Source: Gammaproteobacteria bacterium (GTDB lineage: Bacteria > Pseudomonadota > Gammaproteobacteria > UBA6429 > Thiohalophilaceae). From it: a stretch of DNA of 64,000 bases. The position numbers and the translations under genes are program-made. Of the stretch, positions 1-9,321 are shown piece after piece. Numbering within the stretch: the first letter of the stretch is position 1; the number at the start of each line of letters is the position of its first letter. The notes beneath the pieces are model-generated. The model was given only the letters and a program-made list of their open reading frames with translations, was not told where the DNA came from and did not search any database. The stretch spans positions 903,441 through 967,440 of the forward strand of contig WGLP01000003.1 in the NCBI GenBank assembly GCA_016125505.1, given 5' to 3'.

Positions 1-1349
1 CCGGCATAATTTGCCGATACCGCGCCGAGGCCTGGTCCAAGGTTGTTGATCGCCGCGGCGGTGGCCGAGAAGGCCGTGACTTGATCCAGCCCGGTCAGCA
101 TCAATAACAACAGGATAATACTGAAGGTGGCGACGTAGGCCGAGAAAAACCCCCATACCGCGCTAATCACATGATCCGGCAGTGGCTTACCGCCCAGTTT
201 CACTGTCACGACGGCATTGGGATGGACCATGCGAATAACTTCACTGGCCCCCTGCTTGATGATCAATAAAAAGCGAATGGTCTTCATCCCGCCGCCGGTG
301 GAGCCGGCGCAGGCACCCACAAAACTGGTGATAATCAGCAACACCGGTACAAAACTGGGCCAGTCCTGATAGTGTTTCGTGGTGAAGCCGGTGGTGGTCG
401 CGATGGACACGGTTTCGAAAATACCATGGAGAAAGGCGCGGTTCAGATAGACATAGACATCCATGTAATAGAGATACAGTGAGGCGACCACGCCGACCAC
501 GGCCAGGATAGTGAGATAGGTTTTGAATTCACCGTCAGCAAAATAATGCGCGATATTCCGCGAGCGCCAGGCCGCGAAGTGCAGCGCAAAGTTCGTCGCG
601 GACAGGAGCATGAAGACGATCGCGACGATTTCCACCGAAGGCCGGTGCTCGAAATACCCGAGTGAGGCGTCGTGCGTGGAAAAGCCGCCGATGGATACGG
701 TGGAAAAGCTGTGGGCGATGGCGTCGAACATATCCATGCCGGCAAGCCAGTAGGCGGTGGCGCAGGCAATGGTCAGCGTGAGATAGATGTACCACAGGGC
801 GCTGGCGGTTGAGTTGATGCGCGGCGTCAGGCGGTTGTCTTTCATCGGGCCGGGTGTCTCGGCACGATACAGCTGCATGCCACCGATGCCCAGCATGGGC
901 ATGATGGCTACCGCCAGGACAATGATGCCCATGCCACCGAGCCATTGTAATTGCTGGCGATAATACAAAATCGATTTTGGCAGTGAATCCAGACCGCTGA
1001 GTATCGTCGAGCCGGTGGTGGTCAGACCGGAGATCGATTCGAACAGTGCGTTGGTGTAGGTGACCTTGGGGTCGGTTGCGAACAGGAACGGCAGTGCCCC
1101 GAACAGGCCCAGCGCAGTCCAGAACAACGCGGCGATAATAAAACCGTCGCGTAGCCGCAATTCCTTTTTTTGATTTTTTACCGGCAGCCACAGCATGATG
1201 GCGATGATCAGGGTTGCGGCGAAGGCGTAAAAGAAGGCGACGAGTTCACCGTCCATGTACAGCAGCGAGACGAGCATGGGCGGTACCTGGGTGAAGCTGA
1301 ATAAGATCAGCAGGAGCCCCAGGATGCGTTGGATGACGGCAAATTGCAT
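1..1349 (-). CDS. trkH: TrkH potassium uptake channel subunit (3' end cut by window)
   Basis: Membrane-spanning K+ translocating subunit of the Trk system, which works with the TrkA gating protein encoded just upstream. The frame is open from an ATG at 1349 to the window edge (449 codons, so perhaps 30-40 residues are missing). The four pore-loop selectivity regions of the family are recognisable: SGLTTTGST, STVSIGGFST, SIATTTGFTT with GACAGSTGGG before the following helix, and NNLGPGLG near the edge. Most of the rest is hydrophobic helices, as expected for an inner-membrane protein. The gene begins 18 nt after trkA ends and is probably the last gene of the def-to-trkH transcript. Family assignment is secure; only the C-terminus is unseen. 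Confidence 0.95.
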   Translation of the reverse strand, partial: MQFAVIQRILGLLLILFSFTQVPPMLVSLLYMDGELVAFFYAFAATLIIAIMLWLPVKNQKKELRLRDGFIIAALFWTALGLFGALPFLFATDPKVTYTNALFESISGLTTTGSTILSGLDSLPKSILYYRQQLQWLGGMGIIVLAVAIMPMLGIGGMQLYRAETPGPMKDNRLTPRINSTASALWYIYLTLTIACATAYWLAGMDMFDAIAHSFSTVSIGGFSTHDASLGYFEHRPSVEIVAIVFMLLSATNFALHFAAWRSRNIAHYFADGEFKTYLTILAVVGVVASLYLYYMDVYVYLNRAFLHGIFETVSIATTTGFTTKHYQDWPSFVPVLLIITSFVGACAGSTGGGMKTIRFLLIIKQGASEVIRMVHPNAVVTVKLGGKPLPDHVISAVWGFFSAYVATFSIILLLLMLTGLDQVTAFSATAAAINNLGPGLGAVSANYA

Positions 1350-1367
1350 GGCTAGCGGGAGCGCATG

Positions 1368-2741
1368 TTAGATGAAGGTGAATCCCACCTGGAACAGTTT
1401 CTCCACATCGACGATGTACTTCTTGTCGATCACGAACAGGATAACGTGATCTTCCGATTCGATGCGGGTGTCGTGGTGCGCGATGATCACTTCGTTGCCG
1501 CGGACAATGGCGCCGATGGTGGTGCCCGGCGGCAGTTTCAGTTCTTCGATGCGACGTCCCACCACTTTTGACGAATTTGCATCGCCGTGCGCGACAGCCT
1601 CGATGGCCTCGGCGGCGCCGCGGCGCAGCGAGTGCACGCGCACCACGTCACCACGGCGCACGTGGGTCAACAGGCTGCCGATGGTGACCTGTTGCGGCGA
1701 GATGGCGATGTCGATATCGCCGCTCTGTACCAGGTCGACATAGGCGGCGCGGTTGATCAGGGTCATGACCTTGCGCGCACCCAGGCGCTTGGCGAGCATC
1801 GAGGACAGGATATTCGCCTCGTCGTCATTGGTGAGGGCGCAGTACACATCGGTGTTTTCGATATTTTCTTCCAGCAGCAGGTCCTGATCCGCGGCGTCGC
1901 CGTAGAGCACGATACTGCTTTCCAGTTCCGACGATAACAACTGCGTCCGCGCGGCATTGTGATCGATCACTTTGACCTGGTACATGCGCTCGAGCGTCTT
2001 CGCCACGCGGCGGCCGATATTGCCGCCGCCGGCGACGATGATACGTTTATAGGCATCGTCTACCTTGCGCAATTCCCCCATCACTGCGCGAATGTCTTTT
2101 TTCGCGGCGATAAAAAAGACTTCGTCGTCAGCCTCGATAACCGTGTGGCCTTCGGGAATAATGGCGCGGTTGCGGCGGTAAATCGCCGCGACGCGGGTGT
2201 CGATGTTGGGCATGTGTTCGCGCAGTCGGCGCAGTTCATTGCCCACCAGCGGACCGCCGTAATAGGCCCTGACGCCAACCAGTTGCACCTGACCGTCAGC
2301 GAAGTCGAGTACCTGCAGGGCGCCCGGGGTTTCGATCAGGCGCCGGATATTATCGGTGATCAATTGTTCCGGGCTGATCAGGACATCGATGGGCAAGGCC
2401 TCTTGCGCGAACAGCGAGCCGTGATTGAGGTATTCCACTGCGCGCACGCGCGCGATCTTGGTCGGGGTATGAAAAATGGTATACGCCACCTGGCAGGCGA
2501 TCATGTTCGTTTCGTCGGAGTCGGTGACGGCGATAATCATGTCCGCGTCGTCCGCACCGGCGCTGGCCAGCACCTCCGGATAGGATGCCTCACCCTGCAC
2601 GGTACGAATATCAAGGTGATCCTGCAGGGCGCGCAGGAGGTCCGGGTTGTGATCCACCAGGGTGATGTCGTTGGCTTCCGTGGTAAGGTTTTCGGCGAGC
2701 GAGCTGCCGACCTGACCTGCACCGAGAATGATGATTTTCAT
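1368..2741 (-). CDS. trkA: TrkA, NAD-binding regulatory subunit of Trk potassium uptake
   Basis: Cytoplasmic gating subunit of the Trk K+ channel. At 457 residues it is the usual length for the two-repeat TrkA. Each half holds a Rossmann (TrkA-N) domain followed by a TrkA-C domain: the first begins [16 protein letters not shown], the second has [12 protein letters not shown] near residue 234; both carry the dinucleotide-binding glycine pattern. The acidic residue ending the second strand is seen in ITLVDHNPD and VKVIDHN. It lies between the NtrX-like gene (85 nt gap) and trkH (18 nt gap). The start codon has no clear Shine-Dalgarno sequence, but the Rossmann motif begins at residue 1, which fixes the start. 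Confidence 0.97.
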   Translation of the reverse strand: MKIIILGAGQVGSSLAENLTTEANDITLVDHNPDLLRALQDHLDIRTVQGEASYPEVLASAGADDADMIIAVTDSDETNMIACQVAYTIFHTPTKIARVRAVEYLNHGSLFAQEALPIDVLISPEQLITDNIRRLIETPGALQVLDFADGQVQLVGVRAYYGGPLVGNELRRLREHMPNIDTRVAAIYRRNRAIIPEGHTVIEADDEVFFIAAKKDIRAVMGELRKVDDAYKRIIVAGGGNIGRRVAKTLERMYQVKVIDHNAARTQLLSSELESSIVLYGDAADQDLLLEENIENTDVYCALTNDDEANILSSMLAKRLGARKVMTLINRAAYVDLVQSGDIDIAISPQQVTIGSLLTHVRRGDVVRVHSLRRGAAEAIEAVAHGDANSSKVVGRRIEELKLPPGTTIGAIVRGNEVIIAHHDTRIESEDHVILFVIDKKYIVDVEKLFQVGFTFI

Positions 2742-2826
2742 GGGCGGATTATTATTGTTACTGCGTGAGTTAGATTATAGTTGAACCCGATTCCAGGTTT
2801 CTGTGTTATCCATTTTGTGGCAGACG

Positions 2827-4257
2827 CTACTCTTCATCGCTGATATTTTTCGGATCAATCCCGAGCGATCGCAATTTACGATATAAGTGCGTGCGTTCCA
2901 GTCCGACGATGCGCGCCACTTTACCTACACTGCCGCCGTGCTGTTTCAGCTGATATTCCAGATAGGCCTTCTCGAATTGCTCGCGCGCCTCGCGCAAGGG
3001 CCGATCGTAACCCATCGGGATACCGGGTACGGAGGCAGACGGCGCCTGCGCACCCAGCGCCTGTTCCACTTCATCCAGGCTGATCTCGGCGCCGGCGCCA
3101 ATAATCAACAGGCGCTGCACCAGATTGCTGAGTTCGCGGATGTTGCCCGGCCAGTGATAATTGCGCAAGCGGTTTTGTGCCGCCAGAGAAAATTTGCGAT
3201 AGGGCAGCTTTTCCTGTTCCACGTACAGATTAATGAAATGGTTGAGCAATTCCGGTACGTCCTCGCGGTGTTCGCGCAGGGCGGGGATATGCAGCGGTAC
3301 GACATTGAGCTGGTAGTACAGGTCCTTGCGGAATTTGCCCAGTTCGATGAGTTGTTCCAGATCGTATTGCGTCGCGGCGATCACGCGCACGTACAGGGGA
3401 ACCACGGTATCGCCGCCGACGCGTTGAAAACTTTTGGCTTCCAGAGCGGAATTGAGTTTGGCCTGGGTTGCCAGGTCCATGTCGCCGACGTCGACCATAA
3501 ACAGGGTACCGCCGTTGGCCTGTTCCAGCAGGCCGTAATGCACCTTGTCTTCCTGTTCATAACCGAACAACTCCTGCGCGGCATATTTTTCCGTGAGGGA
3601 GGCGACGTTGACCTCGATGAAGGGACGATCCTTATGTGGACTGCACGAATGCAGATAATGCGCAATGACGTTGAGCCCGCTGCCGGATTCGCCGCTCATC
3701 AGGATCCAGGTGTCGTGTTGCGCCACGCGTTTGACCTGTTCGCGCAGGCGCTGCATGACGGCGCTGCGGCCCACCGGTTCCACCGGCAGGTGTGAGTGAC
3801 GGCGCAGGCCGGTGTTCTCGCGCTGGAGTTTTTCCGCTTCGAGTGCGTGTTCGATGGTGAGCAGGAGCTTGGCCAGCGACAAGGGCTTTTCGATAAAGTC
3901 ATAGGCGCCGAGGCGGGTGGCCTCCACCGCGGTTTCCACGGTGCCGTGTCCCGACATCATAATCACCGGCATGGGCAGACCGTGGTTCTCTTCGGCCCAT
4001 TCCTTGAGCAGCGTAATGCCGTCGACGTCGGGCATCCAGATGTCCAGCAACACCAGGTCGGGCCGGCGGGCGCGATGCGCGCGGCGCGCCGCTTCGCCGT
4101 TTTCCGCCACACTGACGTCATAACCTTCGTCTTCCAGGATCTCCTGCAACAGGTTGCGGATATCCGGTTCGTCGTCCACCACCAGTATGTAAGGGTTGGG
4201 GCGCGGCCCGCGACTATCCTGGCGTTCGTTTAACGGTAAGATGTTATGCGGCGGCAT
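2827..4257 (-). CDS. ntrX: NtrX-like response regulator with a degenerate sigma-54 ATPase domain
   Basis: Response regulator paired with the NtrY-like kinase upstream. Start chosen at 4257 (AGGA about 8 nt upstream; 14 nt overlap with the kinase gene); the frame is open to 4317. Domains: receiver, residues 22-140, with DDE at 28-30 and phospho-acceptor Asp72 in LLDIWMPD; AAA+ region about 160-390; Fis-type helix-turn-helix at the C-terminus (VGKVARIVGLERTHLYRKL). The AAA+ part is unusual: Walker A reads GESGSGLN (189-196) where activators have GESGTGKE; Walker B reads TLFMVDVGD instead of TLFLDEIGE; and the stretch between FGYEQEDKV and HYGLLEQ lacks the GAFTGA loop that contacts sigma-54. 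The WPGNIREL motif and the arginine-rich region survive. NtrX proteins without GAFTGA are known in other proteobacteria. It probably binds DNA as a sigma-54-independent regulator. Confidence 0.88.
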   Translation of the reverse strand: MPPHNILPLNERQDSRGPRPNPYILVVDDEPDIRNLLQEILEDEGYDVSVAENGEAARRAHRARRPDLVLLDIWMPDVDGITLLKEWAEENHGLPMPVIMMSGHGTVETAVEATRLGAYDFIEKPLSLAKLLLTIEHALEAEKLQRENTGLRRHSHLPVEPVGRSAVMQRLREQVKRVAQHDTWILMSGESGSGLNVIAHYLHSCSPHKDRPFIEVNVASLTEKYAAQELFGYEQEDKVHYGLLEQANGGTLFMVDVGDMDLATQAKLNSALEAKSFQRVGGDTVVPLYVRVIAATQYDLEQLIELGKFRKDLYYQLNVVPLHIPALREHREDVPELLNHFINLYVEQEKLPYRKFSLAAQNRLRNYHWPGNIRELSNLVQRLLIIGAGAEISLDEVEQALGAQAPSASVPGIPMGYDRPLREAREQFEKAYLEYQLKQHGGSVGKVARIVGLERTHLYRKLRSLGIDPKNISDEE

Positions 4258-6508
4258 CGGATTTTCCTGCATCGGGTTTGATTGCAGCCCTGGTGCCAGT
4301 GGTGTGCGGCAAGGCATGTTGATCCTGGCGATTGACCGGTAGACGAATCACGACCCGTGCTCCCCCCGTCTCGTTATTCTCGGCCCATATCATACCACCA
4401 TGTTCCTCGATAATTTTCTTGACGATGGCCAGTCCCAGACCGCTGCCTTTGGGTTTGGTCGTGACGTAAGGTTCAAACAACTGGCCGACGACATCATCCG
4501 GTATGCCTGGGCCATTGTCGATAATGCGGATTTCGACGAACTGGCAGGCCTCTTTCTCCATGCATTGGGTGCTGATGCGCAACTCGGCGTTGGGCTGCTC
4601 GCCCATGGCCTCCAGCGAGTTCTTGATCAGGTTGTGCAGGAGCTGGCGCAGGCGGCCATCGTCGGCCTCGATGATCGGCATATCCTTGTCGAACTGGACC
4701 TCAAAGCGGCAAGGGTAGTTTTCGTGGCGATAGAGATCCAGGACTTCGTTGATGACGCTGTTGAGGTCGGTTGGTTTGAGTTCGAGGTTGGGCATGCGCG
4801 CATAATCGGAGAAGGCCTTGACCATTTCCTTGAGGGTTTCCACTTGCTGCACGATGGTGTGCGTGGAGCGATCCAGTAACTCGGCGTCGGCCGGACTCAT
4901 CTTCCCCAGATACTTGTGACGCAGACGTTCGGCGGAAAGCTGAATCGGCGTTAACGGATTTTTGATCTCGTGCGCGAGGCGGCGCGCCACTTCACCCCAG
5001 GCGGCATTGCGCTGCGCCTGCACCAGCGTAGTGATGTCATCAAACAGAATGATGTAACCGCTGGCGGAACCCTTTTCATATTCATTCGCGGGTGTTAACA
5101 GACTGCCGCGGCTCAGTAATACCTGGCGGCCGCTGGTATTGAACAAGGTCATCTCCTCGCGCCATTCGGTATCGCGGTTGTCGAGGTGCGAGAAGATCAT
5201 GTCGATGAACAACAGGGTTTGCGGATGTTCGTGCGTGAGTTTGTCCAGGGAAAATCCTTCGTAGTCTTCGAGATTAACGCCGAGGATATGGCTGGCAGCG
5301 GCATTGCTGGTGTGCAGGTGGCGCTCGGTGTCGAGGGTGATCACGCCGGAGGACAAATGCGCCAGTACCACCTCGAGATAGGCGTGTTGTTCCGCCAGCT
5401 GGCGCTGGCTGCGCGCCGCTTCGTCGGTCACCATGGCGATCTTTTGGGTCATGGTGTTGAATGACTTCACCAGAAAGCCCAGTTCGTCACGCCCCGGCAT
5501 GGGTAACTGGGTTTGATAGTTACCCGCCGCAACGGCCTGGGTGCCGACGACGAGATCGCTGATGGGCGCGACCAGGCGTCGCGCAAAAAAGAATGCAGTC
5601 CAGATCGCCATTAACAAGGTGAGCAATAACACCAGCGAGAGCGTGAGGATAAACGTGACCTTCAGCGGTTTGCGCAAATAGATCAGTTCGCGGTATTGGG
5701 TAAAGGCCTGTTGCACGTTATTGGCGAGGCTGTTGATCCGATCGGACACCGTGAACAGGGCCTGCAGGATGCGTGACTCGCCCATGGGATCGGCGCTGGG
5801 GACCGACACCGCCACGCGTATCGACAGGCCGCTGTCGGGCAGGGGGATCAGGCCGAAGTATTCGGAATCCTGGCGCACCCGCGACTGCACGGTTTCGTCC
5901 AGGCGCACCGGCACCAGCTTGGTGGATTCCACGCTGTTGGAGGCGATGATGTGACCCGTCTGCGAAAACAGGGTGAGCTCCGTGGCATCAAGGTCTTCGC
6001 GCAAGGCGTTCAGGCTCAGGCTGACCAGCTCGTCGGGGGTGCTGCTCAGTTCCGTGGAGACCTGCCGTGTTTGCCGCAGGAGGTCGCGCATGCGTGCGCC
6101 AAGCGAGGCCTGGCTCAGTTCAAGCGCATCGTTCAGTGAGTTTTCCACGCGTACGTCAAACCAGCTGTCGATACCGCGTTGCAGAAAGTCGAGCGAGAAG
6201 TAATACACCACGCTCACCGGCGTCACCGACAACACTGCAAACAGGATCACCAGTCGCGCCGTGAGCTTGGAGCCCGGGACCTTGCGCCGCACGCCGGTAA
6301 TCAACAGGTACAGGTTTTTGATGATCAGGCCAACCAGCAGCAGAATGGCGAGGGCATTGATGATCAGCAGGACGGTATACAGACGGCCGAATTGGGTCGA
6401 GCTGTGGGTCGCGTCGCTCATCAGCGCCAGCGAGGCGAGCAGCAGCAGGAACAACGCCACGATCGGGCGTAGTCCGGAGAAGAGTTTTTTTATTGCTGTA
6501 AAGGCCAT
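4244..6508 (-). CDS. ntrY: NtrY-like membrane sensor histidine kinase
   Basis: Sensor kinase of 754 residues, cognate to the NtrX-like regulator that overlaps its 3' end. Seen in order: two N-terminal membrane helices (about 15-68), a third at 88-110, an extracytoplasmic segment to about 283, a fourth helix to about 308, HAMP (310-360), PAS (375-490), HisKA with the phospho-acceptor in RRLAHEIKNPLTPIQ, and a HATPase domain with N-box NLIKNSLEA, DNGPGIP and GSGLGLAIVKK. This architecture matches NtrY, linked in other bacteria to nitrogen and redox control. The first 19 nt overlap the DUF4390 gene, so it is translationally coupled to the rsmB operon. The last residues are alanine- and aspartate-rich and encode the overlap with ntrX. 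Confidence 0.93.
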   Translation of the reverse strand: MAFTAIKKLFSGLRPIVALFLLLLASLALMSDATHSSTQFGRLYTVLLIINALAILLLVGLIIKNLYLLITGVRRKVPGSKLTARLVILFAVLSVTPVSVVYYFSLDFLQRGIDSWFDVRVENSLNDALELSQASLGARMRDLLRQTRQVSTELSSTPDELVSLSLNALREDLDATELTLFSQTGHIIASNSVESTKLVPVRLDETVQSRVRQDSEYFGLIPLPDSGLSIRVAVSVPSADPMGESRILQALFTVSDRINSLANNVQQAFTQYRELIYLRKPLKVTFILTLSLVLLLTLLMAIWTAFFFARRLVAPISDLVVGTQAVAAGNYQTQLPMPGRDELGFLVKSFNTMTQKIAMVTDEAARSQRQLAEQHAYLEVVLAHLSSGVITLDTERHLHTSNAAASHILGVNLEDYEGFSLDKLTHEHPQTLLFIDMIFSHLDNRDTEWREEMTLFNTSGRQVLLSRGSLLTPANEYEKGSASGYIILFDDITTLVQAQRNAAWGEVARRLAHEIKNPLTPIQLSAERLRHKYLGKMSPADAELLDRSTHTIVQQVETLKEMVKAFSDYARMPNLELKPTDLNSVINEVLDLYRHENYPCRFEVQFDKDMPIIEADDGRLRQLLHNLIKNSLEAMGEQPNAELRISTQCMEKEACQFVEIRIIDNGPGIPDDVVGQLFEPYVTTKPKGSGLGLAIVKKIIEEHGGMIWAENNETGGARVVIRLPVNRQDQHALPHTTGTRAAIKPDAGKSDAAA

Positions 6509-7026
6509 TGGTACCAGTTACTTTCCAGTCGCCAGTCTGAGGAAATGTAGGCCAGGGGCCGCATCGGTGCCGGCAGGGATTCCAGATCCAGGCGCGTGCG
6601 CAGACGCACCACATAGCGCGAGCCACTCGTCGCCAGGTGCGCATCGAGGATCGGCAGGTCTTTGACCTTGCCCAGGGCGCTCAGTGCGGTGCTCAGCTGT
6701 TCGTAATTTTCCTGGGCCCCGCTGTTGAGATTGTTCACGATATATTTTTCCGTCAGCGCGTGATACAGCAACAGATAGCCCTGCTGCAATTCCGCGATGG
6801 TTTTATTCAGCCACCAGCTGCGCTCCTGTTCCACCTTGATGTCGAGCAGGATGATCAGCGGCACCCCGTTGCGCAGCGCCTCGAGGGCGCTGTCGGAAAA
6901 CTGGTAATCGATGTTTGCATCCAGCTGATAGACCTTGTCCTGCAGGTGGGTCGAGACCGAGCGGATGGTGAAGCCGCTGGCATGGGCCGCGGGAGCGAGG
7001 CCCAGGCCGATCCAGAGCAGCAGCAA
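6490..7026 (-). CDS. DUF4390 family secreted protein
   Basis: Small exported protein of the DUF4390 family, function unknown, usually encoded between rsmB and ntrYX-type genes as here. The conserved part is clear: an N-terminal hydrophobic segment ending AAHA, then YQLDANIDYQFSD, the WWL motif, and the C-terminal SDWRLESNWYQWPL. The start is unresolved. The frame is open upstream to an ATG at 7203, but that would overlap rsmB by 166 nt. I place it at a TTG at 7026, 10 nt after the rsmB stop, giving 178 residues. Residues just upstream (RLNRG) would make a better signal-peptide n-region, and an ATA codon at 7044 is an alternative, so the N-terminus needs mapping. Confidence 0.8.
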   Translation of the reverse strand: MLLLWIGLGLAPAAHASGFTIRSVSTHLQDKVYQLDANIDYQFSDSALEALRNGVPLIILLDIKVEQERSWWLNKTIAELQQGYLLLYHALTEKYIVNNLNSGAQENYEQLSTALSALGKVKDLPILDAHLATSGSRYVVRLRTRLDLESLPAPMRPLAYISSDWRLESNWYQWPLQQ

Positions 7027-7036
7027 CAGACCCCGA

Positions 7037-8335
7037 TTAAGCCTGCTTATATATAAGTGCGTAGAAAAAGCCGTCCATAGCCTGTTCGCCCGGCAGGATC
7101 TGGCGGCCGCAGGCCTGGGCATGGCCCCAATCCAGTTCCAGGGGTTGGCAGCGGGCGTCGGCGTGTTGCTGGAGAAAGCGTTGAATTTGCTGATCGTTTT
7201 CAATTTTTAGCACCGAACAGGTGGCGTACAACAGCATACCCCCCGTTTTGAGCAAGGGCCAGAGCGCGTCCAGGATTTGTGCCTGGGTTCGCGCCAGCTG
7301 GGCGGGGTCGTCAGCGCGGCGCAGGAGTTTGATATCGGGATGGCGGCGAATGACCCCGGTGGCACTGCATGGGGCATCCAGCAAAATGCGGTCGAAGGGT
7401 TGGCCGTCCCACCAGCTTGCCGGTGTCTGAGCGTCGCCCTGTTGTAGTTGCGCCGACACCCCGGCCCGTTCCAGGTTTTGCGTCACCCGGCTCAGGCGTT
7501 GCGCATCACTGTCCAGGGCAAGCAGGCTCGCCAGCGCCGGCTGCCGTTGCAGCAGGTGCAGGGTCTTCCCGCCGGGGGCGGCGCAGGCATCGAGGACCCG
7601 GTCTCCCGCCTGCGGGTCGAGCAGTTGCGCGGCCAGTTGCGCGGCGGCATCCTGCACGGACACCAGCCCCTGCGCAAAGCCCGGCAGGTCCTGCACGTCG
7701 AGCGGTTTGTCGAGCATGACCGCGGAGTCAACTAGTGGGTGCGCACTTGCCACGATGCCGGCTTGCGCCAACTGCGCGAGATATTGGTCGCGCTCGATGC
7801 GGGTGGTATCCACGCGCAGCAGCATGGGTGGCGGCAGATTGTTTTGCGCGACGATCGACTCCCAGTCCGCGGGCCAGTCCCGCTGCAACAGCTTGAGCAG
7901 CCAGCGCGGATGCAGCGTGTGTGCCTGGAGATCTTCCTGGGCGTGTTGCTGGAGTGGTGTCTGCCGACGTTGTGCGTTGCGTAACACGGCATTGACCAGA
8001 CCCTTGGCCCAGGTCTTGTTCATCTCATTCACGGCATTGACGCTTTCCGACACGACGGCGTGATCCGGCGTGTGCATGTCAAACAGTTCGTACAGACCGC
8101 ACAGCAACAGACAATGCACATCCTGATCCTTTTTTTTCAGCGGTTTGCTGAGCAGTTGCTGCACGTAATTTTCCAGGCGCCAGTACTGGCGTAGTACGCC
8201 GTAACAGGCGGCTTTGATGAATGACGTGGACTCGGAGGGTGGCGGCAGATATTGCGCAAAGGCAGTATCGAGACTGTGTTGCTCCACGATGACGGCCTGC
8301 AGGATGCGGGCAGCGCTGACGCGCGGATTGCTCAT
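7037..8335 (-). CDS. rsmB: 16S rRNA (cytosine-967 C5) methyltransferase RsmB
   Basis: Methylates C967 of 16S rRNA with S-adenosylmethionine. 432 residues, close to the E. coli length. The N-terminal third is a NusB-like RNA-binding domain; the methyltransferase domain has the SAM loop DACAAPGGKTLHLL, DAPCSATGVIRRHPD with one conserved cysteine, and LLYATCSVLKIEND with the other (the family uses two cysteines, one catalytic and one for product release). The start ATG at 8335 overlaps the fmt stop by 4 nt, showing translational coupling. The def-fmt-rsmB order is the same as in E. coli. Confidence 0.97.
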   Translation of the reverse strand: MSNPRVSAARILQAVIVEQHSLDTAFAQYLPPPSESTSFIKAACYGVLRQYWRLENYVQQLLSKPLKKKDQDVHCLLLCGLYELFDMHTPDHAVVSESVNAVNEMNKTWAKGLVNAVLRNAQRRQTPLQQHAQEDLQAHTLHPRWLLKLLQRDWPADWESIVAQNNLPPPMLLRVDTTRIERDQYLAQLAQAGIVASAHPLVDSAVMLDKPLDVQDLPGFAQGLVSVQDAAAQLAAQLLDPQAGDRVLDACAAPGGKTLHLLQRQPALASLLALDSDAQRLSRVTQNLERAGVSAQLQQGDAQTPASWWDGQPFDRILLDAPCSATGVIRRHPDIKLLRRADDPAQLARTQAQILDALWPLLKTGGMLLYATCSVLKIENDQQIQRFLQQHADARCQPLELDWGHAQACGRQILPGEQAMDGFFYALIYKQA

Positions 8336-9297
8336 GCGTCAGTACTGGAAAACTGTTTGCCGACGCTAAACAGGGCGGCATGGCCATTCAGCAGATCGGC
8401 CATACGCATGGGTTTACCGCCAGGCAACTGGCCGTCGAGCAGACGCAACTGATTCGTACCGCACGCAACATCAACACTGTCGCTATTGACCTGCACAATC
8501 GTGCCGGCTGGTTTGTTGCTGCTGGTGTTGAGTGGTTGCGCCTGGCGTATGCGCAGAATCTTGTCGTCGATCTGCGTTTGTGCCACCGGCCAGGGATTGA
8601 ACGCACGAATCTGGCGATCGATCTGTTGCGCCGGTTGCGACCAGTCGATCCAGGCCTCGTGTTTATCCAGTTTCTTGGCGTACGTTGCCAGTGCGGGATC
8701 CTGTGCCTGTGGCTGTAAGTTATGCGCGGCGAGATCGTCCAGCGTTTTAAGTATCGCCTGGCCGCCCGTCGCGGCGAGTTGATCGTGCAGTTCGCCAGCG
8801 GTTGTGGTGTCACCGATTGCGACAGGTATCTTTAACAGCATTGCGCCGGTATCGAGTCCTGCATCCATTTGCATGATGGTGATACCGGTCTCTTTATCGC
8901 CGGCAAGAATCGCACGCTGGATCGGCGCGGCGCCGCGCCAGCGTGGCAGTAATGAGGCGTGAATATTCAGACAACCGTAAGTGGGAATGTCCAATACGCT
9001 TTGTGGTAACAGCAAACCATAGGCCGCGACGATCATGACATCCGGTGCATAGCTTCTGAGGTTCTCGATCGCAGCAGGGTCTTTTTTCAGGGACTCCGGT
9101 TGTTCCACCGGAAGCTGATGTTCCAGCGCAAGCTGCTTGACCGGACTGGCGACTAACTTGCGCCCGCGACCCGCTGGCCGATCCGGTTGGGTATACACCG
9201 CCACGATTTGATGGCCATGCCCGAGAAGATCGGCCAGCGCAACGGCAGCAAACTCCGGTGTGCCGGCAAAGATAATTTTGAGACGGGGTGCAGTCAA
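8332..9297 (-). CDS. fmt: Methionyl-tRNA formyltransferase
   Basis: Formylates initiator methionyl-tRNA using 10-formyltetrahydrofolate. 321 residues with the N-terminal transformylase domain (IIFAGTPEFA; catalytic region NIHASLLPRWRGAAPIQRAI; ITIMQMDAGLDTG) and a C-terminal tRNA-binding OB-like domain starting near residue 205. The start is a TTG at 9297; no ATG lies near the conserved N-terminus, and the GTPEFA motif position supports this codon. It is 24 nt downstream of def and overlaps rsmB by 4 nt. Confidence 0.96.
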   Translation of the reverse strand: MTAPRLKIIFAGTPEFAAVALADLLGHGHQIVAVYTQPDRPAGRGRKLVASPVKQLALEHQLPVEQPESLKKDPAAIENLRSYAPDVMIVAAYGLLLPQSVLDIPTYGCLNIHASLLPRWRGAAPIQRAILAGDKETGITIMQMDAGLDTGAMLLKIPVAIGDTTTAGELHDQLAATGGQAILKTLDDLAAHNLQPQAQDPALATYAKKLDKHEAWIDWSQPAQQIDRQIRAFNPWPVAQTQIDDKILRIRQAQPLNTSSNKPAGTIVQVNSDSVDVACGTNQLRLLDGQLPGGKPMRMADLLNGHAALFSVGKQFSSTDA

Positions 9298-9321
9298 AGT
9301 GAAGAAACTAAACCGGAAAAA

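Noticed and set aside
1365..2768. Open plus-strand frames opposite trkA
   Set aside because: These are mirror frames of a GC-rich gene; they have no ribosome sites and no family features, while the minus strand encodes a complete TrkA.
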